64,000 bases of DNA. Source: Adiantum capillus-veneris (taxonomy: Eukaryota > Streptophyta > Polypodiopsida > Polypodiales > Pteridaceae). Numbering within the stretch: the stretch's first letter is position 1; the number at the start of each line of letters is the position of its first letter. Location: NCBI GenBank assembly GCA_014529385.2, contig CM043942.1, forward strand, positions 108,313,141 through 108,377,140. Direction: 5' to 3'. A model generated the notes under the pieces. It saw only the letters and a list, made by a program, of their open reading frames with translations. It searched no databases and had not been told where the DNA came from. The position numbers and the translations under genes are program-made. Shown piece by piece: positions 10,290-21,600 of this stretch.

Positions 10290-11227
10290 AATGCTCGCCA
10301 AAGAGCAACCAACAATGAGTAGCAAATGTCAACCAAATCAGCCCTAAACTGGCTCGAATTGCATTAACAAAAGTCTGCAAATATGGCTGTAAAATATGGC
10401 TGCAAATCAGCCCCAAAATTCAGCTCTTAAACAGCTGCATAAACAAGTCACAAATGTATCCCAAATCAGCCTACAACTGAGCCATACATGGACACCTGCA
10501 AAGAGGAAACAATGGATGAAAATTCAGCACCCAAATAAGCCCTCAAACCTACCTGTAAACTTGTAAACCTGTAGCTAAAACCTGCTGAAAAACCTCAAGC
10601 CATTAGAGCTCGAATCCGGCTACCTAGCTCGTAGCCACACAAGCATACATCACAATACTCACTCCTGTGAGTGTGCTAAGATAACTGTACGCCTGTCAAA
10701 CCCGTGAGCTAATCACCAAGCCCACAATGTGCGGTATCGATGCATACACATGCACAAATCTCCCACCTGCAGAGAACACCGCACGCAAATGTTGAGTGCA
10801 ACCTGCAATCTCTACCTAGATCGCATAAATGATGCGCATAAAACACCTGGAAAAATTTCGCCACAGTTTCGTCAGTAAAACGGCCACAAAACCAGTAACC
10901 AAACTGACTGCACGCTCAAAACCATGAGCAATCAAAGCGCGTCAAATCACACTCCAAATGCATGCACCAATCTCCACATTTTTGCATACATCATTGCAAA
11001 CACCTACAAATCTAGTACACAAATATCTGCTCTACCTGTGACTGCCAAAAAACATGCTCGAGGCATACATTGCCGAGCTCAAAATGCAATCACATTAGTC
11101 TCCCTGAGCATCAAACCACATAAGGCATACATCGCATCCTCCCACCTGTGAGGAAACTTGCAGCAAATATCACTCTCACATCTGAGAGCAAACCATGTGT
11201 GGAATCCTCGACACACAATAAACAACT

Positions 11228-11365
11228 GCTGTTGCAGAAAATTCAGCGTTCAGAATTTTAAAATTCTGATATGACGAGCGCGTCCGGAGCGTGCCAAAAC
11301 CCCAAGGTAGACTCCTGGATCATATGTATCCGAGTCCGGGTGTGAAAGCTATGCCAAAAACAGTG
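11228..11365 (-). repeat. Leader module, copy 1 (element A)
   Basis: Contains CGCGTCCGGAGCGTGCCAAA and GACTCCTGGATCAT on the plus strand, then a GAGTCCGGGTGTG-type block. Similar to 11397-11535 and to 17244-17375 in element B. Confidence 0.75.
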
Positions 11366-11396
11366 TTTTTGGGACCCGAAAGTGCACAAATAAACT

Positions 11397-11535
11397 TGCT
11401 GCTGTACCTGCTGTAATTCAAAGCATAATTTCAGCAAATAGACATCACCATCGCGTCCGGAGCGTGCCAAAACCCTGACCTAAACTCCTGGATCATGTAG
11501 ATCTGACTCTGTATGACGGAGCTACGCAAAAAACT
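11397..11535 (-). repeat. Leader module, copy 2 (element A)
   Basis: Repeats the order CGCGTCCGGAGCGTGCCAAA, AACTCCTGGATCATG, then GACTCTGTATGACGGAGCTA, at about 170 bp from copy 1. Confidence 0.7.
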
Positions 11536-11923
11536 GCGTTTTAGAGCCCGAAAATGGCAAAAACGAGCTGCACACAGTCTTGAACCTGCTCCTGCTCCAC
11601 TCTGCGTGATGCAATGTCCTCTCAATGCAAGCTCCAACACAAGAGCTCTGCCACAACAGCATCCAAGCACTCGAATGTCAAGCTCTCCTCCGCCGAGCAC
11701 TTCTCTAACGAGCTCCACTGAGCTCAAAAGCTCCTCTCACCAAGGAAGCCGCAACCGCCTCCTCGACCAAGCTTGACCACACCAAGCTCCTAAGCTCCAA
11801 AGACAATGCTCCTCAAGCTAAAATCTCTCTCCGTGAAACTCCACGATCGAACTCCACCGTCGAGAGCGAGCGAGCTATCGCCTCGAAGCTCTCAAAGCCG
11901 TCGTGCTCTCCGCGGTCACCATA

Positions 11924-11935
11924 GCTCTGATACCA
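11924..11935 (-). promoter_or_regulatory. Primer-binding site of element A (initiator-Met tRNA type)
   Basis: Minus strand TGGTATCAGAGC, the common plant Copia primer site, 2 bp inside the 5' LTR edge at 11938. Confidence 0.93.
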
Positions 11936-11937
11936 AT

Positions 11938-12126
11938 TGAAGGGGATCGGGGAGCACCACAGACAGAGAGTGAGAGAGAAGGAGACACACGACACACAGA
12001 TATGGGTGGGGAGACTCAAAAGAGTGAGCAGCCCCCTATACACTTATGCTATGTATAAGGTATACAAGTCAGTGGGCGCCCAGACTCTGGGCGGCCGGGC
12101 AAGGCAAAGGCGCCTATACCCCAACA
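11938..12126 (-). repeat. 5' LTR of element A
   Basis: 189 bp, TG...CA, read as identical to 8169-8357. Confidence 0.95.
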
Positions 12127-12131
12127 ATAGT

Positions 12132-12189
12132 CAGTGTTTAGCCGCCCATAGCACAATGGACATATTCTTTAACATCATATTCTTTAACA
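12132..12189 (-). repeat. 3' LTR of element B, inner part
   Basis: Matches 17627-17684, including the twice-repeated ATTCTTTAACA. The B pol stop codon lies inside it: the codons TGT TAA are the first bases of the LTR on the minus strand. Confidence 0.93.
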
Positions 12190-15100
12190 CTTCCCCTCAA
12201 GCTCAGAGTGAGCTTGCATATGATGGATTCCCAATGCTTCACGAAAGTAGCAAAACTTCTCCTTTCCAAGAGCTTTTGTGAATATATCCGCAACTTGATC
12301 ATTTGTCTTCACATACACCAAATCAATCTCATTTGCCAAAACTTTTTCTCTAATGAATTGATAATGTACCTCAATGTGTTTAGTGCGAGCATGGTAGACT
12401 GGATTCTTTGCCAACATGATGCTACTAATATTGTCACAATATATAATGACACTGTCAAGATAGTCAAAACCAAAGTCTACCATAAGTACTCTCAACCATG
12501 ACTCTTCACATGCTGCCAAAGCTGCTCCACGATATTCAACTTCTGTACTTGATAATGCTATAGTTGATTGCTTCTTGCTACTCCAATTTATCATACCATT
12601 GCCAATGGAAAATACATAACCACTTGTAGATCTTCTATCCATAAAATCTCTTGCCCAATCTGCATCTGTGTAACCATAAAGACAAAGCTTCCCATTCTTT
12701 TCATAAAACATTCCATAACTAACAGTGGCTTTCACATATCTCATAATCCGTCTCACTGCATCAAGATGACTTTTACATGGATTTTGCATGAATTGACTCA
12801 CAACACCCACTGCATAACTCAAATCTGGCCTTGTTATTGTCAAGTAAATAAGGCTTCCAACCATCTTGCGATACATAGTGACATCCTCAATGTAATGTCC
12901 ATCATCAAACAACTTCACATTTTGATCAAGAGGTGTATCAACCGGTTTGCACGCTGTCATTCCATACTTCTCAAGCATATCCAACGCGTATTGTCTTTGT
13001 ATCATCCAAATTCCTGATAAAGTATTGACAATTTCAATTCCCAAGAAATATCTCAACTCACCCAGGTCCTTCATGTTTAATTCTCTCAACAAACTCTTCT
13101 TGACATGCAAAATTTGCTCAGCATGACTTCCAGTGAGAATCAAGTCATCAACATAGATAATAATAACGACGATCTCTCCATCAACATGCTTCAAAAATAA
13201 TGAGTGATCAGCAGTAGATTGTTTAAATCCAATCTTCTTCAAGAATCTGGTTATCTTTTCACACCAAGCTCTAGATGCTTGCTTCAAACCATACAATGCT
13301 TTCTTCAACTTATACACATAATATGGAAACTCTGGATGTTGATAACCCTCTAGCTGTATCATATAAACTTCTTCTTCCAAGTCACCATTTAAGAATGCAT
13401 TATCCACATCCATTTGCCGTAACTTCCAACCGAACATACTTGCCATTGCTATCACCAATCTGACTGTTGTCATCTTTGCAACTGGACTAAATGTCTCATC
13501 ATAATTAAGACCTTTTGTTTGTGCATAACCTTTAGCAACAAGCCTCGCTTTGTATCTTTCCACACTACCATCTGACTTGCACTTGACTTTGTATACCCAT
13601 TTTGAACCAATTGCTTTCTTTCCACTTGGCAAGCGAACCAAATCCCAAGTGTCATTCTTCACAAGAGCATCCATCTCATCATCCATAGCTGACTCCCATT
13701 CTGATTTTCCAATTGCCTCTTGAAAACATGTATGCTCTTTATGTTGCACACGTGAAACCATGTATGCATAATGTGTACGCATGTAACCGTTGTATGTCAA
13801 TCTATCAACTGGATAACGCACCCTCTCTGATCTTCTCAATTGTGGTGCACTCTTCTCTTCAACTCTTGCATATGGGGGTACATATTTCTCAATATGCTTA
13901 CTGCCAGGTGTCCTCAAATGTGGTAAACCATGCTCTTCATCGAGGCTTTCATCTCCAAAACTCTCTTCAACCACTTTCTTCTTGCCTTTCTCGTCTTGCT
14001 TCTTATCTCGCAAACGACCACTCCATGGGTTGACACTTCCTGTACTCTCCTCTGCCATATGTGGTCCTGAAATAGTTCTTGTTGATGGTCCTAGCTTATC
14101 AACAACATGACGCACATTCTCTTGCTCTTCATACTCATCTTCTATCATCACTGGCTTTGGTTTATACCATGGTTCATGCTCACAAAATCTGACATCTCTA
14201 CTGACATAAACTTGTCTTGTCGTAGGATCATAGCACTTGTAACCTTTCTTTTCAACTGGGTAGCCCAAGAATATACACTTCACTGCCTTTGGCTCCATCT
14301 TCTTTCTTGCTTCATTTGGCACATGAACATAGCAAACACATCCAAAAACTTTCATATAGGAAACTGTTGGCTTGATCCCATAAAGTCTCTCATAAGGTGA
14401 AATTTCATGAATGGCAGCTGTTGGTGTTCGATTCATAATGTGTACAACTGTATGAACTGGTTCAGCCCAATATGTTAATGGCATATTCATTTCATTCATC
14501 ATGGCTCTTGCAATCTCTGTTATGACTCTATTCTTTCCCTCAGCAACTCCATTTTGTTGTGGTGTGTATCTGCAAGTAATCTGTCTTCTTATGCCTTGTT
14601 CATGTAAGTAATCATCAAAACTGTGTGACATGTACTCTCCCCCTCCATCTGTACGTAGGCATTTAATTTGACAACCATTCTCTTTCTCAACCATAACTTT
14701 GAACTCCAAAAATACCTCAAATGCCTCTGACTTTGCCTTAAAAAAGTAAACCCATGTCATTCTGCTGTAATCATCCGTAAATGTGATAAAATATCGACAA
14801 CCATTTGGTGTAGCATGATCACAAGGTCCCCAAATATCTGAATGAACAATTTCCAAAGGACTTTGGCTAATTCTCCCCCTCTTTGGAAATGGTAAACGAG
14901 ATTGCTTTCCAAATTGACAAGCTTCACAAACATGATCAAAATTCAATCTTCCAAACTTTGGTAATCCACGTACAATTTGATTTGATTACATATGCTTTAA
15001 TCTTCTAAAATTGACATGACCAATCCTCTTATGCCATAACTCTGCCCAATCATCTTGAGTGGCTGATTTGTTTGCATACATACCACTGTGTAAACATGGA

Positions 15101-16551
15101 TCTCCAGCTTCCAATGAGAACAAGCGACCTTTCTTTCTTCCACGTGCCAATATCTTGCCTGGTCTGCCATTGTGAAACTCCTCTATGAAGCATCCATAAC
15201 GATTAAAACGGACTTGCAACCCTTGATCTGTCATCTGTCCAACTGATGCTAAATTCTTTGTGATTGAAGGCACATATAGAACATCTCCCAATGTGTTGTA
15301 TGTCCCGTCTTTTTCTAGCAATGGAACTGAACCAACATGTGTAATCCGATGCAAAGTATCATCACCTGTAGCGACAAACTCATCCTCCTCTAATTTCACT
15401 TTTCTGTCAAACCATTCACCATGATATGTCATATGATTTGTGGCACCACTATCTAAATACCAATCATCTGTATGATGTGGCTCCACCATGCTTCCAACAA
15501 CATGCTCCATAGGAAATAAATGTCCACTCGACCTATTGACATATATATTTTGATCATGAGGATTGTATCCAACAAAGTTTCCTCCATGTCTGCCATAACC
15601 TCGGCCTCTTCCACCACAATCACGATTTTGATTTAGCCTTGTGTAACATTCTCTTTCAAAGTGACCATAAATGCCACATCTGTTACAATATCCATCTCTT
15701 TGAGGATGTACAAATCGTCCACCTCCACGTCCACGAGTTCGGGCTCTCCCCCTGCCTCTTTGGCTATAATCATTGTAACTTTGACTTTGTTGGTTTTGCC
15801 ATTGACCTCTTCCAACATTGTTTCCACGACCATAGTTTCCTCTTCCACCTCTATTGTTTCCACGACCTCTAGAGTAAAAAACCTGATCTCTGGAATTTTT
15901 ATTTGATGTAGAAGGACCTGACTTGCCTAACTTCACCTCTTCTTGCAAACAAAGGTTTACTAACTCTTCAAAATCAGGCATGTGTCCTCGAACAGATATA
16001 GATGTATCCAATGACTTGTATTCCGGTCCCAAACCATTCAATGTCACCGAAACTAAGTCATCATCTGGAACTTCAACATTAATGCTCGCAAGATCTTCCT
16101 GTATTTGCTTTATCTCTGTCACATAATCTGATATGGATCTATTTCCTCGCCATACACAATGTAACCTTTGCTTCAAGTGAACTTTTCGTGGTTCTGTATT
16201 GGAGCTGTTCATTCTTGCTAGTATCTCCCATGCTTCCTTTGGAGATTGAGCCTTCTTCACATGTGGTATAAAGAAGTCACTAATGCATAGTGAAATCCAA
16301 TGCATCACTTTCCTTGAATTCTCGATCCACTTCTTGTAAGCTTCTACTCCTGCTTGCCATGTTTTATGTGCTTCAACATTCTCTCTATTTGGTTCCAAAC
16401 CAACCTCGGGACACTCTTGTTCACCTGTAATATAATCCCATAATCCTTTGCCCATGATAAAGTTCTCCATCCTATAAGACCATATGCTGTAGTTCTCTCT
16501 GGTCAGCTTCTCTCCAACAATCTGTGTGACTTGAGTTGAACTTTCTGCCAT
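12184..16551 (-). pseudogene. Copia gag-pol polyprotein of element B, one in-frame stop
   Basis: One frame of about 1455 codons from MAESSTQVTQ (16551; an in-frame upstream extension is possible) to 12184. It is interrupted only by TAA at 14986-14988. The domains run in Copia order. Gag has a UBN2-like stretch (SDYVTEIKQIQEDL) and a zinc knuckle (CNRCGIYGHFEREC). Protease has WYLDSGATNHM with an intact DSG. GAG-pre-integrase has LWHKRIGHVNF. Integrase has HSDIWGP, TDGGGEY and QQNGVAEGKN, the D, D and E positions. Reverse transcriptase has KWVYKVKCK, the DVDNAFLNGDLEEEVYM block and the YVDD box. RNase H has YTDADWA, SSTEVEYR and TKHIEVHYQF. The stop sits just after the pre-integrase domain and could be CAA changed to TAA. 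With readthrough or repair in copies elsewhere, this family could supply enzymes to element A. The PBS matches the same tRNA class, but the LTRs are unrelated. Confidence 0.92.
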
Positions 16552-17440
16552 CTTCACTCTCTCAATTTCTTCCAAAGGATTTTGACAAAATTTTTGCAGA
16601 GTTTCGTTTGTATTTGGACAATATCTCAAGTGACAATTTCAACCAAAGTGCTCATAAACACTGACAAAAAATCTCTCACTGCCAAGGGAAAATCCACTGA
16701 CTCACTTTGCCACAGACTGACTCAGTACTATGCATAAATACTCTAAAACAATGTCCACATGGACCTGTATGCAAATGCAATCCATACGATGTCCTGTACC
16801 ACATATCCATACATCCACCTTCTTCCCATAGTCGTAAACGATATATGAGGTCTTTCGCGGGGCTAGTCGGGGGTTCGCTCCAATACCTAATCCACCTTGC
16901 CAAGGTACCAAAGCTCCCAAGGCAAGGCTTCAAAAAACCTCACTCGACCCTCACAAAGGCTGCAGTTTTCCAAAATACATTGACCGCATATCCATACATA
17001 ACCACAAAGTACTCAATTTGACAATATAACCGCCTCAACTTCTTCCCACAACCTTTCTTACATAGGCGGCTGTCCATAACGGAACCACAACAACCAAACA
17101 TAATCTTTGATAACACAATATCATGATGCAAAAGCTCTATGTCGCTCTCCAAAACCTATGTAAATGCTGAATTCTTCACCTGTAACCTGTAAATCTACTG
17201 CCAAGTGCAAAACTGGACATCTCCTATGCTTGTGTGAGCTGGCTGTTTGCTGCAGAAAATTTCAGATTTTGGCAAATCTGAGTATGCCAATGCGTCCGGA
17301 ACGCCCAAAAACATAAAGATAGACTCCTGGATCACTGTATTCCGAGTTCGGGTGAGGGAGTTATGACCAAAAAACCTCTCTTTTTTGCTGTTTTCCAGAG
17401 CTGCGGAAACCTGTGTATTGATTGTAGCTCCTCAAACTGA
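16552..17440 (-). other. Leader of element B
   Basis: About 0.9 kb between the primer site and gag with no gene. It holds one copy of the leader module (17244-17375) shared with element A. Confidence 0.7.
17244..17375 (-). repeat. Leader module copy in element B
   Basis: CTGCAGAAAATTTCAG, then ATGCGTCCGGAACG, then AGACTCCTGGATCACTG, then CCGAGTTCGGGTGAGGGAG. Same order and spacing as the modules at 11228-11365 and 11397-11535. Confidence 0.75.
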
Positions 17441-17452
17441 GCTCTAATACCA
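17441..17452 (-). promoter_or_regulatory. Primer-binding site of element B
   Basis: Minus strand TGGTATTAGAGC, one mismatch from the initiator-Met type TGGTATCAGAGC, 3 bp from the 5' LTR. Confidence 0.85.
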
Positions 17453-17455
17453 CTT

Positions 17456-17684
17456 TGTAGAGTGCACAGGTGATGGAGAAGGTAGGAAAGAAGACTACAT
17501 ACACACACCAACACACATCGAGACACACACACACAATCGTTACCCTGCAGCAGCCATTCAACGAGCTGCTCTTCTCTTCTTCTCTTTTGAACTATTATCC
17601 AAAGTATATTTACAACATAGTATAGTCAGTGTCCAACCGCCCATAGCACAATGGAGATATTCTTTAACATCATATTCTTTAACA
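17456..17684 (-). repeat. 5' LTR of element B
   Basis: 229 bp, TG...CA, followed by the ATGTG duplication at 17685-17689. Confidence 0.95.
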
Positions 17685-18130
17685 ATGTGGCCGCACAGGT
17701 ATCGGCCGCACACAACAGTTGCTAGGAGCTCTGTCTAACCTCCTTGCAGCTACTTAATAGCTAATTAATTGTCTAACACATAATTGCACACTCACACACA
17801 ACCAACTCTGCTACTCATTGTCTACTCTACTTCTCACTATCTACACTCACTAATAGCTCTACTGACACCTGCACAATATAGATCTTGCAAAACTAACAAA
17901 AACAAGTACAATGCATCACTAATAGAGCTTACAGCCACTAACAAAATCTGACAAAAACCTGCTTAAACTGCACATGACAGTCACTTAACAGTAGTTAACA
18001 AAAAACCTGCTCATCTACCCATTGCAACCACTTAACAGTTCTCACAGAACTCAACAAAAAGCCAAAAAACAGATGGAAGAAAGGCTTCCAGAGGTAGCAC
18101 TGAGTGCTCCTCAAGCTTAATGCAAGGCTG

Positions 18131-18148
18131 TTCCCGACAACGGCGCCA
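18131..18148 (-). promoter_or_regulatory. Primer-binding site of element C (tRNA-Asp type)
   Basis: Minus strand TGGCGCCGTTGTCGGGAA, close to the complement of a plant tRNA-Asp 3' end as I remember it (one or two mismatches). This site type is common in Ty3/Gypsy elements of the Tat/Athila group. It lies 4 bp from a TG that starts the presumed LTR. Confidence 0.75.
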
Positions 18149-18152
18149 AAAA

Positions 18153-18379
18153 TGTACGCTTTTCCGTACGTGTCGAAGACTGGGAACTTGCATGTGCACT
18201 CTGTGCAAACCTCGAAAGGCTGCAAACACACAGCTAGAGAATCCTAGCAAGCTCAAAGAACAAAGGTGTGTCACTCACCTCTCAATACTTCCGTCGTGAA
18301 GGATTCTGTGCTATGAAGAAGAAGGAATTGCCGCCGATGCTGCACTCTACAGCCTCCCCACCGTCGATGTCGCCACAAT

Positions 18380-18455
<76 letters not shown>

Positions 18456-18680
18456 TAGCATACACACATACATACAAGAAGGAGAAGGAGAAGGAGATAG
18501 AGATGGAACGAGAGAACTTATTAGCTTACACCTTAGAGAATGAGGATTTTTAGGTCAAATGGACCTTTTATAAGAGTTTGGCCCATTCACACATGGGCGT
18601 CCACAGTAGCCGGTCGTTGCAAAACTACTGTAAAAATAAGATAAGTGGTGCGCCTCTCATTGGTGATCACCTAAACACCT
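18153..18680 (-). repeat. Partial 5' LTR of element C (outer end unresolved)
   Basis: Starts TGTACGCTTTTCCG next to the primer site. A TATAAAAG box on the minus strand at about 18566-18574 is suitably placed to start transcription toward the primer site. It includes the CT microsatellite at 18380-18447. No second LTR is found in the window and the right edge is a guess. The leader 17690-18130 and possibly 6566-7990 would be internal parts of this element. Confidence 0.5.
18380..18447. repeat. (CT)n microsatellite
   Basis: About 34 pure CT units followed by CGCGCGCG. Arg-Glu and Ser-Leu open frames over it are artefacts. Confidence 0.97.
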
Positions 18681-21600
18681 ATTGAACCAACAAGCCCGGT
18701 CCATGACTCAATCAAATAAATAATATGCGTCTGTTGAAGGTGATAGGGTGTCCGTGAGGGTTAACACGGTGACTTCGAAACTTCCTCGCTCATCGATTTT
18801 CCATCTCCACCTAAAACCAAAACCCAAGCGACTTACATGCTGATGAGCATGAACATGAGCTATAGAGATAAAACTATTAATGAGGTTGACCCTATAAACT
18901 TCCACTACGTGATGAGATGCTTTTCCTGAACAAGCAATGAGTAAAAGAGGTCTCACCATCATTCTCTTCCTCAGTCTTGTTATTTTGCTGCTTTGAGCGG
19001 CTCATGTCTGATGCTCGCATATTTTTGGAATGTCCAGCTGCATCATAAAGAGATACATGAATAAAAATCATTCAATGCCTGTAGGGAGCCATGTCCTAGA
19101 TAGCCAAAACAACTTACCATCAGCATGATTCTTTTGTTTCCTTGACTTCTTCACCATATCACTAAGGAAGATCGGGGACTCTAGATCTACATCACCATGA
19201 ACGATGCGTTGCACTGCTTGCACCCCCTCTTGCTCTACAAAATCTGTCATCTTAGCATCAACATCTTCCATTGGTTCAATTTCCTTTGGTTTTGGTTCAC
19301 CTACTGTCTATTGAGAGGGCTCCACCTCAGCAGAGCTGGGGTTTTGTCAATTGCCACATGCGAGCCTTCCTCACAAGCCAGAGTTTTGTCACTTGCCAAG
19401 GATAAGCCTTCCCTGCCACCTGGAGTTGATTGGGGTCGTGCTCTCCTAGTCCTACCCTTGGCATGGCATTATTCCCCCCTTGGAGAATCATTTTTGTCCT
19501 TAAAAAAAAAGTGGTAAGATCTTCTCAAGAACACTAATGTTTTCCACAATGGCACATCTTAGAGGTCCAGTTGTTCATGTGGCCATTACACAGTTCAATA
19601 GGAGTTCCAATAAAACCAAGAGAAACATCTTGATTTTCCACATTGTTGTCCCTGTGCAACTATTGGTAGAACCAGCTTATATCCAAGATAGTGTGTAGAC
19701 TCTATTTGTAACTCACTTGAGTATTGTATATGAGTTACCACAACTAAGAGGTGTTTAAGTGAATGACCTAGAGTTATACTTTCTGAAGATACTGGAACAT
19801 TACAAAATACCTCTTCTCAATTTTCCATACAAGTGACCTACTCACATAACTCATCAACATGTATTAAGTCATTGACTTGGTGTCATTTCTATCATTAGAC
19901 AACCCCACCATAACCGATGTTCCTGATTTAAACATGAAGAAGCTAAACTTAGACTCGTAACATGCTTTGCCTCATGATAATCAAACTCCAACTAGAGAGA
20001 TAACGTAGTGCTAAGGTACGCACATAGAATATCCTTTACCACAATATTAATGCTTGTAAACTACCTATCCTCTTTGGATAATTGACAGCACTAAGGTGTG
20101 TTTCCTCATCATTTACAGATAGTCCTCCAAAATGACTGGTAAAACAAGAATCACAATTTCTTGCATTATTGTTGATTAATCAATAATTTTAAGAACAACC
20201 ATCTTGATTAACTTTAGTGCGATGATCTATAAGCACCCAAACCAATCCATGACCTCTATTGGTGATTGATAGATCTACAATTAATCTCATTGAGATAGTG
20301 CACATAGAGTGCGAAATACTTTAGAAGCTAGTAATGTGATGAATGTGCATGCCGCTCAAAATAAGCCTTTGTTAAACACTAGGGCCAATAACACTTAGTG
20401 TGCATGCATTTAGCAAAAATAGATCCGAACTTGCTTATCCATAACCGTATTTGACAATTCTTATGGCTAATGTTATGCTCACGGATCACCAAAAAAGAGC
20501 TTACTTTTATGTGAAAATCGTGCCAACATATTTGGACCATAATAGAATGCGAAGTTCCCTCACAGCTAGGTACCAAATGAACTAGTTCATTAATTGAACA
20601 CAACTTTTCTATGTGTATAAACAATCATCCGTTAAAATTGTTTAACAATACTTCTAATCTTAACAAGTCTTACTAAGTATCCGAAATTTTTTTTCCACTG
20701 AAACTGTTCCTGATACAATGTGTGCAAAATAGTCCAACAAATGTATTTGACTAGCACCTAGGGACTTTGTTGTGACACATAATTCAAAGAACGAGCGCGA
20801 GTGTCATTCCAGAGACTCGTATTCTCTACACGTGGAATATGTCTCAGATAAGGATGCCCAAAAAAAGAACATCCTACAAGTACAAGATGTACTTGTGTGT
20901 GGAGGTAACTGTAAACACTTTGCGACATGAGTGAGAGGGATCCTCATTAACCTTGCTCCACACTGGCTAAACCAAACTCCATGAGTTCCTAGACAATGTT
21001 TCTCCTCTTGTGAAAACATGTGCGAAACCAAATGCTACATGCAGGTCCATAATTGCAGAATACAAAAATATATTGTAGATAGTACAGTCCAAAATACTTT
21101 GCTCCTACATGATCTTGTCATGTCTCTGAAGAGAAAAATGGATGAAAACATTTAAGCTAACACATCCTACTTAGAAAATTCAAGCAAAGTAGATGAAAAA
21201 ATGGAATGAAACCAAATTAGATGCATACCTTGAGTTTGAATTAACGTTCACTTACCCATATTCAAATGCACATAAACAAATCTCCACCTGAAAAGGTCTA
21301 GCAGCACTAATTGAAAGATTAGCAAAAATCAAGCAGTATTGCACTATAACCCTGGGTGTTGCCTTTGCAATCCAAACCCCTTGGTTAAAATTGGGAATAT
21401 CAAATCCCTTGGTTAGACTCTATATGAAAATTGCTGAGCCTAGCAGCAGCCCAACGATGACCAACATGGGCTAGCGTGTCTACTAGTGATTGGAACCAAC
21501 TTGGGAAGTTGAACTTGTGCACTAGCCCTTGGAAAACTGCGAACTTCTTTTCGTGAAATTACAACATTGATGAGATCAAGAGATGATCCTCAACACCTGT

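Larger units (their letters stand above)
10326..11923 (-). other. Untranslated leader of element A
   Basis: About 1.6 kb between the primer site and the start codon. No convincing gene. It holds two tandem copies of a 130-140 bp module (11228-11365 and 11397-11535) that also occurs in the leader of element B. The stretch 10326-10870 is collinear with the leader of copy A2; 11150-11830 is not. Confidence 0.7.
8169..12126 (-). mobile_element. Element A: young non-autonomous Copia-derived LTR element
   Basis: Bounded by 189-bp TG...CA LTRs (8169-8357 and 11938-12126) that I read as identical, and by a perfect ATAGT duplication (8164-8168 and 12127-12131). A polypurine tract (AAGTGGGAGGT on the minus strand) abuts the left LTR, and a 12-nt primer site TGGTATCAGAGC lies next to the right LTR. 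It carries one open frame of 617 codons with Gag, zinc-knuckle and protease-like regions but no integrase and no catalytic reverse transcriptase, so it must use enzymes from another Copia element. The identical LTRs imply a very recent insertion. A second copy (A2) lies at 51141-55002. Confidence 0.95.
7996..17684 (-). mobile_element. Element B: Ty1/Copia LTR retrotransposon, interrupted by element A
   Basis: A complete Copia element transcribed on the minus strand. It is bounded by TG...CA LTRs and a perfect 5-bp target-site duplication ATGTG (7991-7995 and 17685-17689). The 5' LTR is 17456-17684. The 3' LTR is split by element A into 7996-8168 and 12132-12189. A polypurine tract (TTGAGGGGAAG on the minus strand) abuts the 3' LTR, and an initiator-Met-type primer site lies next to the 5' LTR. 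The two LTRs are highly similar, with a few substitutions and length differences, so the insertion is relatively recent. Gag-pol has a single nonsense codon. Removing element A leaves about 5.7 kb, a normal Copia length. Confidence 0.93.

Noticed and set aside
18271-18477. Arg-Glu or Ser-Leu repeat proteins over CT/GA tracts (also 24 kb and 35.6-36.2 kb)
   Set aside because: Pure microsatellite translation on both strands.
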